Source: Bacteroidota bacterium (GTDB taxonomy: Bacteria; Bacteroidota; Bacteroidia; AKYH767-A; OLB10). From it: DNA of 64,000 nt. Shown piece by piece: positions 55,583 through 64,000 of this stretch. The stretch's first letter is position 1. The number at the start of each line of letters is the position of its first letter. Made by a program: the position numbers and the translations under genes. The stretch covers positions 62,001 through 126,000 of the forward strand of contig JADJPB010000014.1 of assembly GCA_016713445.1 (NCBI GenBank), written 5' to 3'. Below the pieces are notes generated by a model. The model was not told the origin of the DNA and ran no database searches. It saw nothing but the letters and a program-made list of their open reading frames with translations.

Positions 55583-56320
55583 TTAATCTCTCAATTCGAC
55601 TTTTATATTACGTACTTTGATATTTTGAATTAGAAGCTTTTTTGAGCTACTCAAATTTCCAAGTGTTTCGGTGTCGTTTACAAATTGTTGAAGGTAGTAA
55701 GTGCCATTGTATTTTTTTCTTTCTAAAAAATTAAGCATCATCTGAATATCCTCAGTCGATAATAATTCAGAGTGAATGGTGGATCTAACCTCAAAAGGGA
55801 TTTGACTTGCATTCAGAATATCCAATGTTTCGTTAAAATTATTAAACAATTTTGAATTTGTAATTGCAGCAAAATTCTTTTTTGTAGATTTAAAATCTAA
55901 AGCTACATAGTCAATTAACCTACGGTTTAATAATTTCTTTATTACCGAAGGTGAACTGCCATTGGTGTCAATTTTCACTGCAAACCCCATTTGCTTGATT
56001 TTTCAAGATATAGTTCAATACCTTTATGTATGGTACATTCACCACCGCTGAAAACTACTCCGTCCAGAAGTAGTTTTCTTTTCAAAAAAGAGGATGACTT
56101 CATTAAAATCTATTTTTCCTCTCCCTAAAACAATATCGGTATTATAACAATAAACACATCGCATATTGCATCCTGCAAACCAAAGTATGCATGCCGTTTT
56201 GTTAGGATAATCTAGTAAAGTAAAAGGAGTAATACTGTAAATTGCCTTAGTATGATCTTCTTTCTGTGAAATGTAATCGTTGTTTATGTTCACCTTTTTT
56301 TCCGATATTAAAACTTTCAA
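55583..56320 (-). CDS. nrdG: Anaerobic ribonucleotide reductase activating protein NrdG (frameshifts)
   Basis: A radical SAM protein. ITPFTLLDYPNKTACILWF is followed by the cluster motif AGCNMRCVYCYN (C-x3-C-x2-C); the middle reads FSGGECTIHKGI in a shifted frame; the C-terminal part is VKIDTNGSSPSVIKKLL and IDYVALDFKS. At least two frame breaks, near 55985 and 56105. The start is unsure: ATG 56320 gives a long overlap with the small NrdD piece, and no closer ATG or GTG precedes YSITPFTLLDYP. Known role: makes the glycyl radical on NrdD from S-adenosylmethionine. Confidence 0.8.
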
Positions 56321-56417
56321 CTGGTCGATGGTACCCCATCACACGTGTATACACTAAACATTTAGTGCGTTCTTCTTGATTAAGTAAAAATGTTTCTTGG
56401 ATAGTTTGTGTTTTCAT
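56247..56417 (-). CDS. Separate glycyl-radical domain of NrdD, 56 residues
   Basis: Reads MKTQTIQETFLLNQEERTKC and contains VYTRVMGYHRPVESFNIGKK, the C-terminal glycyl-radical loop of anaerobic ribonucleotide reductases (Gly in RVxGY). It starts at an ATG overlapping the NrdD large-piece stop (ATGA), so it is translated as its own polypeptide unless a frameshift fuses them. Small proteins of this type occur, to my recollection, in other Bacteroidota. It overlaps the start of nrdG. Confidence 0.65.
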   Translation of the reverse strand: MKTQTIQETFLLNQEERTKCLVYTRVMGYHRPVESFNIGKKGEHKQRLHFTERRSY

Positions 56418-58212
56418 ATATGTTTTAAGGTTGAGGTTCCATTCGCTTTTTGTTTTGCTAGTAGTATTTCATCACATGTTCTTTTGCAAAGCGATAGGTG
56501 GTTCCTTCTGCAGGTGTGGCTTCCAGATTGTAAAGATTTCCTGTTTCCGCTTGAAATTCTTTCATTCGATTTCTAATATGATCTAAAATGCCAGATGCAA
56601 ATTCAATTCCCCTGTCATCCGTAATGTTATCATAATTCTCAGTGAAGTTTATTACCATCTCATTAATTCCATTTACTCCAATTGTAGAAAAATGATTTCT
56701 GAAGTGACTCAAATATCGTTGTGTATAAGGAAATAAGCCACGACCATACATTTCTTGAATGAAAATACGCTTTTTTTCTAGAGTCGATTTTGCAATTAAT
56801 AAAAGCTTATCAAGTCGATCATAAAGAACTTTTATTTCCTTTATTTAAGTAGCCTAGTCTTGCCATATTAATGGTTACTACTCCTATGCTACCTGTCATT
56901 TCTGCACTCCCAAATAAACCATTGCCTCGTTTTAGAAGTTCACGTAAATCAAGTTGCAACCTGCACACATGCTTCTTACAGCATTAGGCTTATATGCATT
57001 TGGGTTTTCATGGCGATTTCCTGATTCGTCCAATATGTATTGACTTCCAATGAAATTTTGAAAATAGGGAGGATCCTATTTTCGCTGTGTTTTCAAACAA
57101 GAGGTCTGTGTTTTCTCCATACCAGTCAAAATCTTCTGTGATATTTACAGTAGGAATGGGAAAAGTAAATGGTTGTCCGTTTGAGTCGCCCTCTGTCATT
57201 ACCGTATAGTAAGCTTTATTGATCATGTTCATTTCTATTTGGAAATGTTCATATCTTAAATCTTCAGGATTTTCTATTCCGCGTTGTCTGATTAGTTCTA
57301 ATAATATTTTCCCTCTACTCCTTGGAATAAATGTTGATTGTTTTTAGTGGGTATTTGTTCTTTGAGGTCTGTAGGTACTACCCAATCTAATGTAATGTTC
57401 GTAAAAGGACTTTGACCCCAACGCGCTGGTACATTGAGATTGTAGACAAAACTTCTGATTGCTTTTATTACCTCTTCTATAGTCAATTGGTCTTTGAATA
57501 CATAAGGTGCAAGGTATGTATCAAAGGAACTTAAAGCTTGCGCGCCTGCCCATTCACTTTGTAAAATACCTAAGAAGTTGGCTATCTGTCCAAGTGCTTC
57601 TCTGAAGTGGGAAGGTGGTCTGCTCTCTACTCTACCTCTTACACCGTTAAATCCTTCGTTTAATAAAACTCGTAAACTCCAGCCTGCACAATAACCAGTT
57701 AAGCAATCTAAATCATGAATGTGAATATCTCCATTTCTATGAGCAAACCCTTCTTCTGGATTGTAAACTTTATCTAACCAATAATTCGCAATAATTTTTC
57801 CGGCAACATTGTTTACTAAACCGGCATTTGAAAAGGAAGTGTTAGCGTTAGCATTAATTCGCCAGTCTTTTTGTCGAATGTATTCTTCTATGGTTTGTGT
57901 GCTGTCAACATATGTAGTGTTGCAGTTTATTCCTTCTGTTTTTTCTCGTTGAAGTTTTCGGGTATGACGGTATAACATAAAGGATTTCATCACATCAAAA
58001 TGTCCTTGTCTGAATAATTCTTGCTCAATACAATCTTGTATTTCTTCAACACTCCAAATATCCTTTTCTTCAAGTTGCTTTAATATTTTATCGAAATGAA
58101 AGGTTGTAATAGGTTTGTTGACACTTTCAAAACCTTTTTTAATAGCATCAGTAATTTTATAAATACTTAATGGCAGGTATTCTCCGTTTCTTTTGATTAC
58201 AATTTTTTCCAT
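56414..58212 (-). CDS. nrdD: Anaerobic ribonucleoside-triphosphate reductase, large part (frameshifts and probable internal deletion)
   Basis: N-terminal ATP-cone (MEKIVIKRNGEYLPLSIYKI), then NrdD catalytic segments: NGDIHIHDLDCLTGYCAGWS, FNGVRGRVESRPPSHF, VYNLNVPARWGQSPFTNITL, FPIPTVNITEDFDWYGEN, and GINEMVINFTENYDNI with ATPAEGTTYRFAKE. Frame breaks near 57300, 57070, 56950 and 56840 join into one protein. After FAKE the next in-register text is CDEILLAKQKANG, the zinc-site end of NrdD; about 100-130 residues that normally lie between are missing. Known role: makes dNTPs without oxygen. Confidence 0.78.
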
Positions 58213-58261
58213 TGCTTTATTGATGAAATTATCTGGTAAATGAAATTGATATATTAGGAAT

Positions 58262-58695
58262 TCATATTTTAAGGCAAATGATTCCTTCTGATAATCCAGA
58301 AATCATTTTTTGAATGTTTGTTTTTGAAGCATATTCAAATAGTCTTTTTAATATGTTTAAATTGATCGTGAACGGGGCAAGGTGATAATTCGGAGCATTT
58401 CTTTAGGCCTATTATACATTTCGTTTCAAAGTTATCTCCATCAATTGCATATATGATATGAAGCAATTTTATTTCTCTTATAGATTTTTATCAATGGAAA
58501 ATCCCCCTTTAGGGCCTTGTATAGAATGTATGATTTTTTTTTGACTAGTTGTTGTAGGATTTTAGCTGTAAAGGCTTCCGGTGCAGCAATTTCACTTGCA
58601 ATCTCTTTTAAACTCACTCGTTCTTCGGATAAAGATTGTTGTGCTATGTATAAGGTGGCCCTTACTGCATGTTCGCATGCTTTTGATAGTATCAT
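58262..58695 (-). CDS. Rrf2-family Fe-S regulator next to nrdD (frameshifts)
   Basis: About 144 residues joined: MILSKACEHAVRATLYIAQQ (winged helix), KEIASEIAAPEAFTAKILQQ (recognition helix), HSIQGPKGGFSI (wing), then CIIGLKKCSELSPCPVHDQF with the three cysteines typical of NsrR/IscR-type [Fe-S] binding. Frame breaks near 58545, 58475 and 58335. It is a paralogue of the regulator at 59533. Divergent palindrome upstream suggests autoregulation; the nrd genes on the same strand follow it. Confidence 0.75.
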
Positions 58696-58733
58696 TGATT
58701 AATATTTTTTTCAAATGTATTAGATTAATATAT

Positions 58734-58753
58734 ATCGGATAAATATATCCGAT
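58734..58753. promoter_or_regulatory. Palindromic operator of the first Rrf2 regulator
   Basis: ATCGGATA-AATA-TATCCGAT, perfect 8-bp arms, 39 bp before the regulator start. It resembles the CGGACAAA-type sites at 59474 and 59986. Confidence 0.6.
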
Positions 58754-58984
58754 TAACTTTTGAACAGTGAATTGTAGATATAATACCAATTATTATAATT
58801 TACTAGCCTGGTCATTTACTTATAATGTGCCTGCCAGCAATGACTTGCATTTGGGCGATTGTGCTATTTATTAAATAGTCTGCCCTCAAAATGCCAATTT
58901 TGCTTTATTTTGTTTCAATTGTAAAAGCTAAATTCAATATTATTTTCTTTGAAATTTCATGATATTAATGGTGCAAAAAGGAAG

Positions 58985-59390
58985 TTGAATTTACTTTCCA
59001 TTTATTCATTATCCTTTTAAAATTCATTATAGCAGTAAGCATAACATTGACAATGTCTCCAATAATTCCTTTGGAAAAATTACGACTTAATCTATGATCA
59101 TATTTTAAGTGTCCAATATTAAGTTCTATTTCTGTCCTTTGTTTTTCTATTTCTCAACTTTTGTTTTTCGTGAGTTGTCCTATTGTTTTTTGGCGAATCG
59201 TGAATAATAATTTTTAGGTGCCTAGTACTTCTTTTACTCCATGATAGCATTTATTTATAAAGTTATTTTATAAAACAACTTCGGTTAACTGTTGTTATTT
59301 TTCAATGGTAGGTTTTAATGTTTTACTATCACATGCTCTTTTTCAATATTCAAAGCCAATAGGGTTATCGTAAAATTCAAAAATTTTAGC
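58985..59390 (-). pseudogene. Decayed IS5-type transposase fragment
   Basis: No long frame, but three-frame reading on the minus strand gives familiar pieces in order: SKTLKPTIEK and QQLTEVVL, CYHGVKEVLGT, then TEIELNIGHLKYDHRLSRNF and GIIGDIVNVMLTAIMNFKR. This is the C-terminal third of IS5-family DDE transposases (GHLKxDHRLxRN, NFKRMM). Stops and shifts break it. The ends of the element are not visible. Confidence 0.7.
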
Positions 59391-59473
59391 TTTAATACGA
59401 TTTGTATTTCTATTTCTGATCAAAAAACATACATGAGAGATTTTGACTGACATTTATCATAGAAAATAATAAA

Positions 59474-59513
59474 GGACAAAATTGTCCGAATATTGTAAAA
59501 CCTTTTATCTTTG
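59474..59513 (+). promoter_or_regulatory. Promoter and operator of the second Rrf2 regulator
   Basis: Operator GGACAA-AA-TTGTCC at 59474-59487. The -33 TTG (59482-59484) is inside it; TATCTTTG, a perfect TAnnTTTG element, is at 59506-59513 after 21 bp. A repressor bound here would cover the -33 box. Confidence 0.7.
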
Positions 59514-59532
59514 TTGGCATAAACAAACAAAA

Positions 59533-59967
59533 ATGTTTTCCAAAGGATGTGAGTACGCTATTCGGTCAGTAATTTTTATTGCCAACAAATCTACGGAAGG
59601 AGAGAGATGTACACTTCAAGAAATTTCTATAGGTATTGACTCACCACTAGCATTTACTGCAAAAATTCTACAGCGGTTAACAAAATCCGATATTGTAACT
59701 TCAAAAAAGGGACCAAATGGTGGCTTTGGAATCAGCACAAATAAAATAAACAAAACCACTTTGGCAGAAATCATTCACATTATAGATGGGTCTGCCGTTT
59801 TAAATCATTGTGTATTGGGGTTAGATCAATGTTCGGATACACATCCCTGTCCTGTGCATCATAAATTTTTACCAATACGTAACGAGATTCTCCAATTAGT
59901 GCACTATACTTATTTGAAAGAAATCGTTTCAGATTTGTCCATCTTAAACACATATATACGAACCTAA
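59533..59967 (+). CDS. Rrf2-family Fe-S regulator of the nitric oxide/nitrite genes (NsrR-like)
   Basis: 144 residues from MFSKGCEYAIRSVIF (ATG 59533); a TTG 17 codons upstream lies in the operator and is not the start. Features: winged helix, KGPNGGFGIST wing, and CVLGLDQCSDTHPCPVHHKF with three cysteines spaced as in [2Fe-2S] NsrR-type repressors. Known type: NO destroys the cluster and lifts repression. Its neighbours norC, norB and nirK and the repeated operator support this. Confidence 0.85.
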   Translation: MFSKGCEYAIRSVIFIANKSTEGERCTLQEISIGIDSPLAFTAKILQRLTKSDIVTSKKGPNGGFGISTNKINKTTLAEIIHIIDGSAVLNHCVLGLDQCSDTHPCPVHHKFLPIRNEILQLVHYTYLKEIVSDLSILNTYIRT

Positions 59968-59985
59968 AAAAATTTAAATCTATTT

Positions 59986-60000
59986 CGGACAAAATAGTCC
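59986..60000 (+). promoter_or_regulatory. Operator before norC
   Basis: CGGACAA-AA-TAGTCC, one mismatch to the site at 59474, 32 bp before the norC ATG. It suggests that the same regulator controls norCB. Confidence 0.6.
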
Positions 60001-60031
60001 TTTATTATCAACCTATAAAAACTTATATCCT

Positions 60032-60475
60032 ATGTTGTCAAAAAGTCAAGCAAAAACATTCTTCCTAGGGGGGACGATCGTCACGTTTGTGGTCTTTCTA
60101 GGCTTATCTTGGAATACGCTAAGTACTGAAGTTCCCAAACGAACACATGAAGAAAATCTCAGCCCTTTAGTTATCAAAGGGAAACACATCTGGAAGAAAA
60201 CAATTGTATGGGTTGTCATACCATACTTGGCGAAGAGTGCCTATTATGCACCTGAACTTACAAAAAGTGTAAGAAGGCGGGGAGAAGGATATATTAAAGC
60301 AGCCTTGATGTCGCCTGTACCATGGTCGCCCAGAGGACGTAAAATGGTTGCATATAATATGTCGGAAAAAGATGCAGACGCTGTTGTTGCATTCATGAAA
60401 TGGATAGGAGAAATAGATCTCAACGGATTCCCGGCTAAACATAAATACAATCAATCTAATCAACCTAACAAATAA
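60032..60475 (+). CDS. norC: Nitric oxide reductase cytochrome c subunit NorC (two compensating indels)
   Basis: 147 residues. One N-terminal anchor (FFLGGTIVTFVVFLGL), then the cytochrome domain: YYAPELTK, GYIKAALMSPVPWSPRGRKM, NMSEKDADAVVAFMKWIGEI. The expected haem motif is missing from the printed frame, which reads KKTIVWVVIPYLAKS. In the next frame the same bases give CMGCHTILGE. One missing A near 60200 and one extra base near 60233 explain it, so haem c is very likely bound. Electron donor to NorB. Confidence 0.88.
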   Translation: MLSKSQAKTFFLGGTIVTFVVFLGLSWNTLSTEVPKRTHEENLSPLVIKGKHIWKKTIVWVVIPYLAKSAYYAPELTKSVRRRGEGYIKAALMSPVPWSPRGRKMVAYNMSEKDADAVVAFMKWIGEIDLNGFPAKHKYNQSNQPNK

Positions 60476-60480
60476 CATCT

Positions 60481-61814
60481 ATGAAATATAAATCGCAAAA
60501 AGTAGCATATTGGTTCTTTGCCTTATCGATGCTGCTATTAACGCTTCAAATCGTTTATGGATTCATCATGGGTTTTGCGCACATGGGCTATGATGGACTT
60601 CATGACTTTATTCCATTCAATACCGCACGTGCAGTACATACAAATCTTCTTGTAGTATGGTTACTCTCCGGATTTATGGGTGCAGCCTATTATATTATTC
60701 CTGAAGAAGCTGAGCAAGAGCTAGTGAATGTGAAATTAGCATACATTCAATTAATATCACTTGCGGTAGTTGGTGTAATCGCAATTATTGGTTACCATTT
60801 AAACTATTGGGAAGGACGCAAATTTTTGGAAATTCCTCGGCCGCTTGATTATTTAGTTGTTATAAATGTTTTAACATTTCTTGGGATTATTCTCGCTACA
60901 TTGTTTAAAGGAAAGAAAAGAACAACAACAGCACTTGTTTTAACAATGGGATTAGTTTTCGCAGCACTTCTTTATTTACCTGGAATGATTTGGTTCGATA
61001 ATCAAACGATGGATTCTTTTTTCAGATGGTGGGTAGTTCATCTTTGGGTAGAGGGAGTTTGGGAATTAATAATGGGAGGGATACTTTCTTTCTTACTTAT
61101 TAAAATTACTGGTGTAGATAGAGAAGTAATTGAAAAGTGGTTGTACGTAATTGTTGGTCTTACCTTCATCTCAGGAATATTAGGAACAGGTCATCACTAT
61201 TATTACATAGGAGCGGGTAAAACCTGGTTAATTGTTGGAGGTATATTCTCTGCACTTGAGCCGCTAGCATTTCTTGGAATGGCACTTTTCGCAATCGCGA
61301 TGTATAGAAAAGGAGAAAAAAAACATCCAAATAAAATTGCATTGAGTTGGACATTGGGAACTGCAATTGTTTCATTTGTTGGAGCAGGGTTACTTGGTTT
61401 GGCACACACGCTACCACAAGTAAATATGTATACACACGGAACATTAGTTACTGCAATGCATGGTCACTTAGCATTCTGGGGTGCGTATGGAATGATTGTA
61501 TTTGCAATCATCAGCTATACAATGCCAAATTTAACAGGTAGAAAATTATTCGATAGTAACAGAGGAGTACTTGCATTTTGGTTATCGAATATTGGAATGC
61601 TGGGAATGACAGTTGCTTTTGGAGTAGCAGGTGTAGCACAAGTGTATTTAGAAAGGATAGTAGGAATTGAATTTGGTGAAGTACAAAAGGAAATCCAAGT
61701 ACACTTCTTTATTCTTGTTTGTTGTGCAACCCTATTTACTGTTGGAGTTACGCTCTACATTTTCAATTTGTAAAATATGGACGACCAACCGACGAAGCTC
61801 TTGAAATTAACTAA
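60481..61814 (+). CDS. norB: Nitric oxide reductase catalytic subunit NorB (frameshift at the end)
   Basis: About 445 residues, 12 membrane helices of the haem-copper oxidase fold, cNOR type without the quinol-binding extension. Haem and FeB ligands: ARAVHTNLLVVW, VVHLWVEGVWELI (His plus the catalytic Glu), GTGHHYYYIG and TAMHGHLAFWG. The frame ends at 61773 as printed; one more base near 61765 continues VKYGRPTDEALEIN to TAA at 61814. Reaction: two NO to N2O in the inner membrane. Starts 5 bp after norC. Confidence 0.93.
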
Positions 61815-61835
61815 TTATTAATAACTATTAACATT

Positions 61836-63301
61836 ATGAAAAATAAACCTATTAGTAGAACAAAAAAAATGCTGTTTCTCATTGCAATGTTAAGCGTCTT
61901 TTTTGAAGTTGGATGTAATTCATCTGAAGATAAGAATACAGCTGCAATTGATCCTACTAAAATTGAAGTAGAGGGAGAAATGATTGCCGAATTAACTTCT
62001 CCACCTAGGGTGCCAGCACCAATTGGAAATCGAAAAGCAACGAAGTTGATTGTTAATATGGAAATCGTAGAAAAGAAGGCATCATGGCTGATGGTGTAAA
62101 ATACATCTACTGGACGTATGGCGGAACAGTTCCTGGAAGTTTTATCAGAACACGGGTAGGCGATGAAGTTGAATTTCATTTGAAAAACCATCCTGATAAT
62201 AAGCTTCCACACAATATCGACTTACACGCGGTGACGGGGCAAGGTGGAGGTGCAGGCTCATCATTTGTTGCACCGGGACATGAAGTTGTGTTTTCTTTTA
62301 AAGTAATCAATCAAGGATTATACGTTTATCATTGTGCGACAGCTCCTGTTGGAATGCATATTGCTAACGGTATGTACGGACTAATTTTAGTAGAACCAGA
62401 AGGAGGATTACCTAAAGTAGACAAAGAATATTATGTAATGCAAGGTGACTTCTATACAAAAGGAAAAAATGGCGAAACAGGTTTACAACCTTTTGATATG
62501 CAAAAAGGAGTTGATGAACATCCTGAATATGTTGTTTTCAATGGTAGTGTAGGTGCTATTGCTGGAGACAAAGCACTTACTGCAAACGTAGGTGAAACGG
62601 TTCGCTTATTTGTAGGGAATGGAGGGCCAAATTTAGTTTCTTCCTTCCATGTGATTGGTGAAATTTTTGACAAGGTTTATGTTGAAGGTGGCGAGACAAT
62701 AAATAAAAATGTACAAACTACATTGGTCCCTGCAGGAGGTTCTGCCATTGTTGATTTTAAAGTGGAAGTACCAAGCACACTAATTCTTGTAGACCATTCC
62801 ATCTTTAGAACTTTTAACAAAGGCTCATTGGGAATGCTTAAGGTACTTGGCGATGAAAACAAGAAACTTTATAGTGGTAAACAAGAAGAAGGTATTTATA
62901 GACCGGAAGGTGGAACAATTCAATCCATGCCTGAAACTGACGCGGTAGCTGCTCCTAAGCCAACCACTTTAGCAGAAAGAATTGATGCAGGTAAAAATGT
63001 TTACCTTAAAACTTGCTTCGCGTGTCACCAACCCAATGGAGAAGGACTTTCAAATGCATTTCCTCCACTTGTAAAATCAGATTATTTAAATACAGATGTA
63101 AATAGAGCTATTGATATCGTTTTAAAAGGCAAGACTGGTGAAATTACTGTGAATGGAAAGAAATTCAACAGTGTGATGACGGCTCAAACCCTAACGGATG
63201 ATGAGGTAGCACAAGTACTTACTTATGTATATAGCACATGGGGAAATAATAAAACTGATGTATCGGCAACTATGGTTGCTAAACGTAGAGCGATTAAATA
63301 A
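61836..63301 (+). CDS. nirK: Copper nitrite reductase fused to cytochrome c, lipoprotein (one frameshift)
   Basis: About 488 residues. Lipoprotein signal (LSVFFEVGCNSSED). NirK cupredoxin domains with all copper ligands: LPHNIDLHAV (T1 His, catalytic Asp, T2 His), YVYHCATAPVGMHIANGM (T2 His, T1 Cys, His, Met), SSFHVIGEIF (T2 His) and LVDHSIFRTFNKG. C-terminal cytochrome c with CFACHQPNGEG and a late Met (NSVMTAQTLT). The frame breaks near 62075 in an A run: one more A gives VEKEGIMADGVKY. Reaction: nitrite to NO in the periplasm; the tethered haem passes electrons to copper. Confidence 0.93.
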
Positions 63302-63303
63302 AT

Positions 63304-64000
63304 ATGAAAACCACCCATTGTTTGAGTTTGGGCATTCTAGTTTGGTTGTTAATCACAGGGAATAACTATGCTCAAACTCATTCAATGGCTCTGCAAAGGA
63401 GGAAGATACAAACCCATTTACGGAAAAGATTCTTCTCAGATAATCATGAAATCTTTTACATGGATGTTTATCCGATAACGAATGAAGAGTACTTAACATT
63501 TACTATGTCGAATTCCGATTGGAAAAAGTCAAAAGTCAAAAGGATTTTGCTGATGGCAATTATTTATCTAAATGGGTAGATGATTCTTCGTTTGGAAATC
63601 TTTATAAAAAATCTCCAATTACCAATGTATCCTGGTTCGCAGCAACCGAATATTGCAAGTGTCAAGGAAAAAGACTTCCAACTCTCGATGAATGGGAGTA
63701 TGTAGCTATGGCAAATAAAACAATGCCGGATGCTCGACTATTAGAAGATTACAATAAGTACATTCTGAGTTGGTATGAAACACCAAAAACTTATTCAAAT
63801 CCTATAGGCAAAACATACAAAAATTACTGGGGAATTTATGATATGCATGGCCTTGTTTGGGAATGGATTTCAGACTTCAACTCTGTTATGATTTCAGGCG
63901 AATCGAGAAAAGATTCTAATAACGATCGCGAATTATTTTGCGGAAGTGCATCATTAGGAGCGAGTGATTTAATGAACTACGCTGCCTTTATGAGATACGC
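63304..64000 (+). CDS. SUMF1/formylglycine-generating-type lipoprotein or secreted protein, partial (frameshifts)
   Basis: Starts MKTTHCLSLGILVWLLITG (signal peptide, ends NNYAQ) two bases after nirK and runs out of the window. Joined text: SFYMDVYPITNEEYLTF, SPITNVSWFAATEYCKCQGK, RLPTLDEWEYVAMA, WGIYDMHGLVWEWISDFNS and FCGSASLGASD. These are SUMF1-type landmarks. Frame breaks near 63398, 63448 and 63540. Such proteins often follow nirK in Bacteroidota (recollection), where they are probably not sulfatase activators; function unknown. Confidence 0.82.

Noticed and set aside
1..64000. Sus-type polysaccharide utilisation locus around susCD
   Set aside because: No glycoside hydrolase, lyase or hybrid regulator lies near the pair, so a substrate cannot be assigned.

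Overview
The window is from a Bacteroidota chromosome, probably an uncultured, oxygen-limited, denitrifying member of the Chitinophagales/Saprospiria/Sphingobacteriia type. Evidence: a SusC/SusD pair, three cargo proteins of the type IX secretion system (T9SS), a bacilliredoxin, LytTR and NarL two-component systems, and promoters with the Bacteroidota TAnnTTTG element. Many genes are split by one-base indels, mostly shortened A or T homopolymers, and the pieces join into normal proteins. I read these as uncorrected long-read errors in a metagenome assembly and annotate each joined gene as one CDS, saying so each time.

Layout. 1-8.5 kb (minus strand): start of a secreted protein, bacilliredoxin, SusD, SusC and a PKD/T9SS protein. 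8.7-9.1 kb: a palindromic repeat array ending in a tRNA-Ser-like remnant. 9.4-13.4 kb: housekeeping genes (OsmC, asparaginase, TatD, family 9 glycosyltransferase, acyl-CoA thioesterase). 13.7-17.2 kb: a small island with a SIR2-like gene and a membrane-protein partner, then a tandem array of about 14 repeats built from the 3' half of the adjacent tRNA-Arg(CCG), with hairpins inserted in both tRNA loops. 17.4-23.9 kb: ABC-F ATPase, DUF3109 protein, and a propeller sensor kinase with its LytTR regulator. 24.5-37.8 kb: an adhesin of about 4,450 residues with a dozen cysteine-rich repeats.

37.9-47.1 kb is the most interesting segment. Six same-strand cassettes lie between two convergent adhesin genes, each side closed by a terminator. 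Cassettes are separated by imperfect palindromes with AACGTTA-type ends and with upstream stop codons falling inside the opposite end, as integron attC sites do. No integrase is visible. The cargo looks like defence or nucleotide-signalling genes: SIR2 plus partner, a PLD-like nuclease with zinc ribbon, a four-helix membrane protein, TcmP plus Gp37/Gp68-like protein, TIR-like plus TPR, and a proteasome-fold Ntn hydrolase with an exactly spaced Thr1/Asp17/Lys33 triad.

47.1-52.7 kb is a second adhesin (PPC-like and calcium-binding repeats, T9SS tail). 52.9-55.6 kb: TPR sensor kinase and NarL-type regulator. 55.6-58.7 kb: anaerobic ribonucleotide reductase genes (split NrdD, NrdG) and an Rrf2 regulator. 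59-64 kb: transposase remnant, a second Rrf2 regulator with its operators, and norC-norB-nirK plus a SUMF1-type gene, which together would take nitrite to nitric oxide to nitrous oxide under control of the Fe-S regulator.
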